A stretch of DNA of 11,262 nucleotides from CAG-390 sp045544735 (GTDB taxonomy: Bacteria > Bacillota > Clostridia > Oscillospirales > CAG-272): assembly GCA_045544735.1 (NCBI GenBank), contig JAZPZM010000017.1, forward strand, positions 1 through 11,262. Reading direction: 5' to 3'. Under the pieces are notes generated by a model. The model was not told the origin of the DNA, did not search any database, and worked only from the letters and a program-made list of their open reading frames with translations. Positions 5,834 through 11,262 of the stretch are shown here, piece after piece. Position 1 is the first letter of the stretch. Each line of letters opens with the position of its first letter. A program made the translations under genes and the position numbers.

Positions 5834-7156
5834 TCAACACTCCTTCCATCGTCTGTTGCTTTCGACCTTGGCGCGTATTCCTATCGCGCGAAGCTCCTCG
5901 TGAAAATAAAGCTCCAGATTTGATTTTTGTATATCTCTTGTAAAATTGATATAAGTTTTTCCCTTATATCCGAGAACTGCGCAGTTTTCGTGCGTATTTG
6001 GCAGCACTCCTATGATGAAATCGAATCTATCGACGTATTTTTCAAGCTCCGACGGAATCTTGATTATTCCGAGATTTGAAAGGTCCATGACCGATTTTTT
6101 CTCGCCGACGGCATCGTATACCGATTTCATAACGAAGTTTTTGATAAAGAGTGGCATTATGCGTACGATAAGGGATTTTTCACTATCAACGTTTTTGGTA
6201 AGGCGCATAGTCATTTCCTTTTTCGTCACGCCGAGTGCCATTTGATGATGTATGGAATGGCAAACCTCGTCAAAGCTCCACTCTCCAACGCGCGGGTCGA
6301 TTCCCGGCGTGAGATAAAGTGAGAAATTGCGAAGCGTTTGGCTACCGAAAAGACGGCGCAGATCTACGGGAACGAGCACCTTGACCATTTTCTGACGGCG
6401 GCGCGAAACGTGCGAATTTTGTATTCGGCAAGTCGCGCGAATGATCGCCGCGCAAATGAGCGAGGTCACCGTGACTCCGCGACTATGCGCAGCTTCCCTT
6501 AAAACGTCGGAATCTATTATAAAGGTCGTCAGATTTACGAATCCATCCTTCTCACGCACGCCGTCAATGTGATAGGAATTTGGCTCGGCGCGGCTTTTTG
6601 ACACGTCGCCGCTGACCTCAAGAAAGCTATCGCAAAGCTCCTCCGCTCGCGGAGGCTCGCGGCGGTCAAGCACGCCGTCCGTTGCGGGTATGGCAACTCC
6701 GTAGCGGCGTTCAACGTATTCCGCGATAAGAGACTTCAAAAAGACGAGTCCGCCGTTTCCGTCGGTAAGCGCGTGATAGAACTCGACCGCTATCCTATTG
6801 CCGTACACAAGCACCCTCAATGCGCACTTGCGTATCCTTTCAAAAGGCATATACATAAGCGGGTATGCGCCCTCGTCCTCTATTTCGGGGGCGCGGCGAA
6901 GCTCCTCAAGGTAGTACCAAAAAGCACCCTTGCGAAGCCTTGCGGCGATTGACGGAAAGCGAAGCACGGTAACGTCAAGCGCCGCGCGCAAGACCTCCCT
7001 ATCCACCGTCTCCGTCATCGTGGCGGAAAGCCTGAACATATTGTTCCAGCGGCGACGGCGTGCGGCGGGATATATTTTAGCCGCATTATCAAGCTTCATC
7101 CAACGCAAACCCGTGCCCGTAGGCGCGTGCGGCTCGATGCGAGTATCTTTCGCCAT
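5834..7156 (-). CDS. Condensation-domain-like acyltransferase (alcohol acetyltransferase type)
   Basis: This 440-residue protein belongs to the chloramphenicol acetyltransferase/condensation-domain superfamily, whose members move acyl groups from CoA or carrier proteins to hydroxyl or amino acceptors. The diagnostic motif is EFYHALTDGNGG, in which His128, Asp132 and Gly133 form the HxxxDG catalytic signature. Other family-like parts are the N-terminal segment RAALDVTVLRFPSIAARLRK (57-76), VPVDLRRLFGSQTLRNFSLY (262-281) and the DLSNLG turn (358-363). The length equals one complete two-lobed domain, with no carrier or adenylation domain attached, so it is free-standing, like PapA or AATase proteins. 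It has no clear membrane segment. The ATG has AGGGGG upstream with suitable spacing. It lies 20 bases after citrate synthase and one base before the zinc-ribbon membrane protein. Donor and acceptor are unknown; an envelope lipid or glycan is a guess from its membrane-protein partner. Confidence 0.82.
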   Translation of the reverse strand: MAKDTRIEPHAPTGTGLRWMKLDNAAKIYPAARRRRWNNMFRLSATMTETVDREVLRAALDVTVLRFPSIAARLRKGAFWYYLEELRRAPEIEDEGAYPLMYMPFERIRKCALRVLVYGNRIAVEFYHALTDGNGGLVFLKSLIAEYVERRYGVAIPATDGVLDRREPPRAEELCDSFLEVSGDVSKSRAEPNSYHIDGVREKDGFVNLTTFIIDSDVLREAAHSRGVTVTSLICAAIIRATCRIQNSHVSRRRQKMVKVLVPVDLRRLFGSQTLRNFSLYLTPGIDPRVGEWSFDEVCHSIHHQMALGVTKKEMTMRLTKNVDSEKSLIVRIMPLFIKNFVMKSVYDAVGEKKSVMDLSNLGIIKIPSELEKYVDRFDFIIGVLPNTHENCAVLGYKGKTYINFTRDIQKSNLELYFHEELRAIGIRAKVESNRRWKEC

Positions 7157-7176
7157 TTGCCGTCCCCCTTAAAACT

Positions 7177-8529
7177 TTATCTTTCCTCTATCGGCAGATA
7201 TTTCTCTGCCTTTTTTACGTTTATGTACGCGGGGCGGATTATCTTGCCCGCGTTTTGAATTTCCTCTATCCTATGTGCGCTCCAACCGACGATCCTCGAT
7301 ACCGCGAAGATGGGCGTAAACATTTCGTCGGGAAGTCCGAGCATACGGTAAACAAGTCCCGAATAGAAATCAACGTTGGGGCTGACGCCCTTATACATCT
7401 TTCTCTTTTCAGCAATTATCTCGGGCGCAAAGCTTGCGACCTTGTTGTAAAGCTCGTATTCCTCTTGACAATTCTTTTCAATAGACAGCTTTTCAGCGCA
7501 CGTTTTGAGTATCTCACAACGGGGGTCGGAGAGCGAATACACCGCGTGTCCCATACCGTAGATAAGCCCCGCTCTGTCATACGCCTGCTTTTCAAGGAGC
7601 TTTACGAGATAATCCTTTATCGCACCGTCGTTGCGCGTGTTGATGCTCGCCTTCATATCGTCAAACATTCTGACGACCTTGACGTTTGCTCCGCCGTGGC
7701 GCGGGCCCTTGAGCGAGCCGAGCGCGGCAGATATAGCCGAATAGGTGTCGGTTCCCGACGAGGTAACGACGTGCGTCGTAAAGGTAGAGTTATTTCCTCC
7801 GCCGTGCTCTGCGTGAAGAACGAGTGCAAGGTCAAGTATCTGCGCTTCAAGCGGAGTATACTGTCTGTCCTCGCGCAGAAGATTCAAAAGGTTTTCGGCA
7901 ATGGAGATATCGGGGTCAGAAACGTGAATAAACAAGCTCTTTCCGCGGTGGTAATGCTGATATGAATTATATGCGTAAACCGCAAGCATATGGAACGTGG
8001 ATATGAGCTGTAAGCACTGACGCAAAACGTTTTCCACCGATATATCGTCGGGGTTATCGTCATAAGCATAAAGCGCAAGCACACTTCGGGAAAGGATGTT
8101 CATCATATCTTTACCCGGTGCTTTGAGTATCATATCCCTAACGAATGATTGCGGCAGAGAGCGATAGCTTGCAAGAGTCCATTTGAATTCCTCAAGCTCG
8201 TCCTTCGTTGGTAATTTTGAGAAAAGCAGTAAATATATAGCTTCCTCAAAGCCGAAGCGCTTGCCGTAGAAACCGTCGACGAGAGAGTTTATATTTATAC
8301 CTCTGTAATAAAGCTCACCCGGACACGGCGCAAGCTCGCCGTTTTCGTTGAGCTTTTTAGCTCTTACGTCGGAAACCTCGGTAAGTCCCGTAACGACACC
8401 CTTGCCGTTAAGGTCACGAAGTCCGCGGAAAACTTGATTTTCCGCATACATTTGGGGTCTTATCCCATTATTTTCGGAGGATAGCTCCGCCATCTTGCGA
8501 ATATACGGGGTTATTTCGGAATAATTCAT
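7177..8529 (-). CDS. Citrate synthase family protein
   Basis: The enzyme condenses acetyl-CoA with oxaloacetate to citrate and CoA, feeding glutamate synthesis in anaerobes with a partial TCA pathway. The 450-residue protein carries the catalytic triad: His242 in LHAEHGGGNNSTFTTH, His328 in GMGHAVYSLSDPR and Asp387 in SPNVDFYSGLVYRMLGLP. The segment GSLKGPRHGGAN and the C-terminal SRIVGWSAHRIEE also match the family. The N-terminus, including ELYYRGINI and the helical region after it, is complete. A 2-methylcitrate synthase activity cannot be excluded from sequence; no prp genes are nearby. AAGGAGGG lies before the ATG. It sits between the SufB-like gene (28-base gap) and the acyltransferase (20-base gap). 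No aconitase or isocitrate dehydrogenase gene is next to it, which is unusual since these often travel together. Confidence 0.95.
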   Translation of the reverse strand: MNYSEITPYIRKMAELSSENNGIRPQMYAENQVFRGLRDLNGKGVVTGLTEVSDVRAKKLNENGELAPCPGELYYRGININSLVDGFYGKRFGFEEAIYLLLFSKLPTKDELEEFKWTLASYRSLPQSFVRDMILKAPGKDMMNILSRSVLALYAYDDNPDDISVENVLRQCLQLISTFHMLAVYAYNSYQHYHRGKSLFIHVSDPDISIAENLLNLLREDRQYTPLEAQILDLALVLHAEHGGGNNSTFTTHVVTSSGTDTYSAISAALGSLKGPRHGGANVKVVRMFDDMKASINTRNDGAIKDYLVKLLEKQAYDRAGLIYGMGHAVYSLSDPRCEILKTCAEKLSIEKNCQEEYELYNKVASFAPEIIAEKRKMYKGVSPNVDFYSGLVYRMLGLPDEMFTPIFAVSRIVGWSAHRIEEIQNAGKIIRPAYINVKKAEKYLPIEER

Positions 8530-8557
8530 TTATTTCCCTCCTTGTTTTATTCAAAAA

Positions 8558-9475
8558 TCAGTTAAGAAAGCCCTCGAGTATTCTCTCCTCTGCCTCAGCC
8601 TCGCTGAGTCCGAGAGTCATAAGCTTTAAGAGCTGTTCGCCCGCTATCTTTCCGATAGCAGCCTCGTGAACGAGGCGTGCGTCGGTATGCTCGGCGCATA
8701 TTGCGGGAATGGAGCTTATCTTTGCCTCATCCATAATTATGGAGTCACACTCAACGTGTCCGAAGCAGGATGCCTTGCCCGTCATCTTGGGGTAAAATAC
8801 CTGATACGAGCTGTCCTTTGCAACCGAGCGAGAGATGACTCTGCCCGTTGCGTCCTCTGCCTCAAGAACTATCTCCATTTCCGACTCGGCTATCTGCTTG
8901 CCGTGAGTCATAAGCTTTTCGTTGACTGCGACCTCGCCGCCCTTGCCGACGAAAATAGTGGTCTTGCGCTTGGTGGAGTCAACGCCCTTTATCTGCGTGG
9001 TATCCATTTGCATAAAAGAATTTTCACCGATGTATGCAACGGTTTCGGGGTTCATTATCCTCTCGCCCGTTCCCTCTCCGTCGCCGTAGTGTTTTTCAAC
9101 GTAGCGGACGCGCGAGTTTTTGCCGACGTAGAAGGTATGAACTCCATCGTGCTGGCTGGTCTCACAGCCCGAATTGTGGATTCCGCATCCCGCGATGATA
9201 AGCACGTCGCAATTATCTCCGATGTGGAAATCATTATAAACCATCTCGGAAATTCCCGTTTTGGTTATGATTACGGGAATATGCAAGGACTCGTTTACAG
9301 TTCCGTCCTTGATTGTGATATCAATACCGTTTTTATCCGTTTTGGTTTCAATAATTATATTTTCCGTAGATGAACGGCTGTCCGTTGCGCCGTCCTTTCT
9401 TATATTGTACGCTCCCTGCGGAACTCTTTCAAGGTCCGCAATTTCCTTGAGGAGCTTAAGATCCGTTTTATTCAT
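8558..9475 (-). CDS. SufB/SufD-family Fe-S scaffold protein (SmsB-like)
   Basis: This is the scaffold partner of the SufC-type ATPase in iron-sulfur cluster assembly. At 305 residues it is much shorter than classical SufB (about 465-495) and lacks most of the N-terminal region, as in the SmsB proteins of the minimal SUF-like (SMS) system of archaea and anaerobic bacteria. The beta-helix core includes IIAGCGIHNSGCETSQHDGVH (Cys97, Cys104, His109), YVEKHYGDGEGTGERIMNPE, and QIKGVDSTKRKT. The C-terminus has GHVECDSIIMD, then Cys260 and His263, and RLVHEAAIGKIAGEQLLKLM, matching the (E/H)HEA-SKI-QL region of SufB that holds functional residues. The end LGLSEAEAEERILEGFL is typical of the family. 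AAGGAG lies before the ATG. It follows the ATPase gene by 11 bases. SufD is the main alternative label, but the lone pairing with SufC favours the SmsB type. Confidence 0.88.
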   Translation of the reverse strand: MNKTDLKLLKEIADLERVPQGAYNIRKDGATDSRSSTENIIIETKTDKNGIDITIKDGTVNESLHIPVIITKTGISEMVYNDFHIGDNCDVLIIAGCGIHNSGCETSQHDGVHTFYVGKNSRVRYVEKHYGDGEGTGERIMNPETVAYIGENSFMQMDTTQIKGVDSTKRKTTIFVGKGGEVAVNEKLMTHGKQIAESEMEIVLEAEDATGRVISRSVAKDSSYQVFYPKMTGKASCFGHVECDSIIMDEAKISSIPAICAEHTDARLVHEAAIGKIAGEQLLKLMTLGLSEAEAEERILEGFLN

Positions 9476-9486
9476 TTTTTCGCTCC

Positions 9487-10230
9487 TTATTCAGTTTCCG
9501 TATTTTTCATATACTTGCATCCGTGGGTGGCTTCGGCTAGGATCGAGGGAAATACCTCGGACTTGCTTCCCTTTCTTTCCACCTGACCGCCCGAAAGAAC
9601 GACGATCTCGTCCGCAAGATTGATGATTCTCTCTTGGTGAGAAATGATTATGATAGTTGCATCGCTGTTTTTGTGCAGATCCCTGAACGTATCAGTAAGC
9701 TTTGCAAACGACCAAAGGTCAATGCCCGCCTCGGGCTCGTCAAATATCATGAGCGAGGAATTTCTCGCAAGTATGGTTGCTATCTCAATGCGCTTAACCT
9801 CGCCGCCCGACAATGACGTGTCCACCTCGCGGTCGATGTAATCGCCCGCACAAAGTCCGACCTTGTTAAGATACATACAACAATCCATAGTGGAGAGCGT
9901 GTTCTTGCCCGATGCAAGCTCAAGCAGGTCGCGCACGCGCATTCCCTTAAAGCGCGGGGGCTGTTGGAAGCCGTAGCTTACGCCAAGCCTTGCGCGCTCG
10001 GTAATGGTCATATTGGTTATATCCGTGCCGTTGTAGACTATAGAGCCCGACGTGGGGGTTGCGATTCCCATAACGGTCTTTGCAAGCGTAGTCTTGCCGC
10101 CGCCGTTGGGACCCGTCAGTACGACGAGCGCGCCGTCCTTTATTTCAAGATTTACGTTATCAAGTATCGCTTTTCTTCCGCCGCCCGCAACGTTATCCGC
10201 CACGAGCGAGAGATCCTTTATTTGTAACAT
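9487..10230 (-). CDS. sufC: SufC-type ABC ATPase of Fe-S cluster assembly (SmsC-like)
   Basis: This cytoplasmic ABC-class ATPase drives conformational change of the SufB/SufD-type scaffold during cluster assembly; it is not a transporter. The 247 residues match usual SufC length. Motifs are Walker A GPNGGGKTT (40-48), Q-loop SYGFQQPPRF with Gln89/90, signature LSGGEVKR (140-147), Walker B LMIFDEPEAGID (Asp164, Glu165) and the H-loop ISHQ (His198). The DEPEAGID and FQQPP forms are SufC traits rather than general transporter ATPase traits. The frame is also open to a GTG at 10245, but the ribosome binding site AAAGGAG lies between the GTG and the ATG at 10230, so the ATG is the start. It lies 11 bases upstream of the SufB-like gene. 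No sufS, sufU or sufD gene is in view. Confidence 0.93.
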   Translation of the reverse strand: MLQIKDLSLVADNVAGGGRKAILDNVNLEIKDGALVVLTGPNGGGKTTLAKTVMGIATPTSGSIVYNGTDITNMTITERARLGVSYGFQQPPRFKGMRVRDLLELASGKNTLSTMDCCMYLNKVGLCAGDYIDREVDTSLSGGEVKRIEIATILARNSSLMIFDEPEAGIDLWSFAKLTDTFRDLHKNSDATIIIISHQERIINLADEIVVLSGGQVERKGSKSEVFPSILAEATHGCKYMKNTETE

Positions 10231-10235
10231 AGTAG

Positions 10236-10242
10236 CTCCTTT
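10236..10242 (-). promoter_or_regulatory. Ribosome binding site that fixes the sufC start
   Basis: On the - strand AAAGGAG lies five bases before the ATG at 10230 and overlaps the TGA stop of the methyltransferase-like gene (10244-10242). It excludes the upstream GTG at 10245, which has no such site before it, and suggests coupling between the two genes. Confidence 0.75.
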
Positions 10243-11123
10243 CACATATATAGCTTAAGTGTTTTTTCTATCCAATAAACAAAGTGCGCGTTGGGCAATT
10301 TGTTTTCGTATTCCTTCATTTTCAGGTAAAGCTCCACGCCATCGGACGGGTCGTGCCAAAGGTCTGTAAAGACCATATCGTACGCGCCGTTTTCCATTTG
10401 CTTTTCGGCAAACTCAAAGGCATCCGAGTGTACCACCGTCACCTTTTGAGGATCGGGAAATTGCGGCAGTATGTGCTCTTTAAAAAGCGCAATAGCATCC
10501 TCGCTTCGCTCGACCACCGTAACGCTCGTTACCTCGTCCTTGATGCTTGCCATATAGGCGAAATATCCGAGCCCGAGTCCGTACGTCAGCACTTTTCCCC
10601 TCGCCGCGTCAAGCGCAGGCTTTGTGGTGTTGGTCTCGTTTGGCATCAAGGTCATCCATTCCCTGCCGCCCTCAAGAACTGCGGGATATGGGTAATCCTC
10701 CTCAAAAAAGCCGATCTGCGGGATGACTCTGCCGTCATCCGTTGTTATCGGATCGTCAAAGACAAAGCCCTCATATGCGCGGCAAACGCGGCGCTCAAAC
10801 GTCCAATTTCCGCATTTACCCTCGGGGAATTTGATGTTTTTGTAGTATTCGTCCTCTCGGTACGGCATTGAGTCAAGCAGGCGCATCATAGGAAGAAAAT
10901 GATCCCTGAAAAAAGCCTTGTCCGCCGGGTTATCGTACGGGTCAAGTCCGCAAGCCGCGGCGACGAGAGAAGCGTATGAGTATTCAAGCGTTTCCTGCGT
11001 TCTGACTCCCTCGGTCATTGCATCCATCATTTCCTTATCGACGTAATCGGGCGCAAGATTGAGGTAAATGCTCATAAGCTTAAATATCCGAGCGTTTGAT
11101 CTTTTTATTTCTTCTGTTCGCAT
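10242..11123 (-). CDS. SAM-dependent methyltransferase-like protein
   Basis: The 293-residue protein has a class I SAM-binding fold in its C-terminal half. Motif I is VLTYGLGLGYFAYMAS (178-193), followed by VTVVERSEDAI with the acidic Glu205 expected to bind the ribose, HSDAFEFA (Asp234), and YDMVFTDLWHDPSDG (248-262), the motif IV region. The pattern is closest to the spermidine synthase-like group of this fold, but nothing shows that it makes polyamines, so the substrate is unknown. The N-terminal 170 residues are helical and acidic, with many aromatic residues, and I do not recognise them. No signal peptide or membrane segment is seen. AGGGGAGG lies six bases before the ATG. It is the first gene of the - strand operon, and its stop overlaps the ribosome binding site of sufC, so a link to iron-sulfur assembly is possible but unproven. 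Confidence 0.8.
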   Translation of the reverse strand: MRTEEIKRSNARIFKLMSIYLNLAPDYVDKEMMDAMTEGVRTQETLEYSYASLVAAACGLDPYDNPADKAFFRDHFLPMMRLLDSMPYREDEYYKNIKFPEGKCGNWTFERRVCRAYEGFVFDDPITTDDGRVIPQIGFFEEDYPYPAVLEGGREWMTLMPNETNTTKPALDAARGKVLTYGLGLGYFAYMASIKDEVTSVTVVERSEDAIALFKEHILPQFPDPQKVTVVHSDAFEFAEKQMENGAYDMVFTDLWHDPSDGVELYLKMKEYENKLPNAHFVYWIEKTLKLYM

Positions 11124-11151
11124 ATTTTACCTCCCCTGCATTTATCATATT

Positions 11152-11160
11152 ATTATATCA
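11152..11160 (-). promoter_or_regulatory. Likely extended -10 promoter of the six-gene operon
   Basis: On the - strand TGATATAAT gives a perfect -10 (11157-11152) with the TG extension (11160-11159). The region at 17-base spacing upstream, TTTATT, is a poor -35 match, so the extended -10 would carry most of the activity. Transcription would begin near 11145, about 22 bases before the first gene. The surrounding DNA is very AT-rich, which makes chance matches more likely. Confidence 0.6.
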
Positions 11161-11228
11161 TAAATTTCTAAAATAATAAATAGTTTTTATATAAAAAACA
11201 CGATTTATTTGCAAAAAGCAGAGGAGCA

Positions 11229-11262
11229 TTGGCGTGATACTCCGATAAGAGTATCACGCCAA
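11229..11262. repeat. Perfect 14-bp inverted repeat at the window edge
   Basis: TTGGCGTGATACTC (11229-11242) pairs exactly with GAGTATCACGCCAA (11249-11262) around a six-base loop, CGATAA. It may be the terminator of a gene lying beyond the window, or a dispersed intergenic repeat. On the - strand the bases after the hairpin (TGCTCCTCTGCTTTTTGC) have no immediate T-run, so a classical terminator in that direction is not clear. The repeat may extend beyond the edge. Confidence 0.7.

Noticed and set aside
5834..7156. Reading the acyltransferase as part of a nonribosomal peptide synthetase cluster
   Set aside because: It is a single free-standing domain with no adenylation or carrier domain here or in its neighbours.
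7255..7965. Long open frame (236 codons) on the + strand opposite citrate synthase
   Set aside because: The opposite strand carries a complete catalytic triad, and the frame has no recognisable domain.
8666..9373. Long open frame (235 codons) on the + strand opposite the SufB-like gene
   Set aside because: It mirrors a well-supported gene, has no matching protein features and no convincing ribosome binding site.
5101..11207. Shared motif ATAAAAAACACG in the terminator and in the upstream region near 11195 as a dispersed repeat
   Set aside because: The match is short and A-rich, and in the terminator it is explained by the hairpin arm, so chance is enough.

Overview
The window reads as chromosomal core DNA from a member of the Bacillota, most likely an uncultured anaerobic, gut-type clostridium. 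The reasons are the rpsF-ssb-rpsR operon in its usual Firmicutes order, strong AGGAGG-type ribosome binding sites before nearly every gene, a SpoIID/LytB-family protein, a clostridial-type citrate synthase, and a two-gene SUF-like iron-sulfur assembly pair. Composition looks even across the window. I see no integrase, transposase, CRISPR array, tRNA or rRNA. The species cannot be named from this sequence alone. No stretch over 300 bases lacks a gene; the longest gap is the 166-base rpsF leader and promoter region.

Layout. The left half is on the + strand. It starts with the last codons of an upstream gene, then a secreted coiled-coil protein of unknown function, a membrane-anchored SpoIID/LytB peptidoglycan enzyme with a likely SPOR domain (the two genes overlap by 20 bases), and deoC (deoxyribose-phosphate aldolase). 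A consensus sigma-A promoter then drives rpsF, ssb and rpsR, ending at a strong hairpin terminator at 5101-5137.

The right half is on the - strand and converges on the same terminator. Reading from 11123 leftward it holds a SAM-dependent methyltransferase-like protein, a SufC-type ATPase, a SufB/SufD-type scaffold protein, a citrate synthase, a condensation-domain-like acyltransferase with an HxxxDG motif, and a zinc-ribbon protein with six membrane segments. All gaps are about 30 bases or less and no internal terminator is visible, so this looks like one six-gene operon with a likely promoter near 11155. The window ends in a perfect 14-bp inverted repeat.

How the genes may work together. 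The first pair looks like a cell-wall module: a SPOR domain would target glycan stripped of stem peptides, which is also the substrate of SpoIID-type lytic transglycosylases, and the coiled-coil partner could be a regulator. The SufC/SufB-like pair without sufS, sufU or sufD fits the minimal SUF-like system called SMS (SmsC/SmsB). The acyltransferase and the zinc-ribbon membrane protein are separated by one base and probably act together, perhaps in envelope lipid or glycan acylation. Why they share an operon with citrate synthase and iron-sulfur assembly is unknown and is the most open question here. The rpsF leader can fold so that its ribosome binding site is paired, which would fit S6:S18 feedback control.
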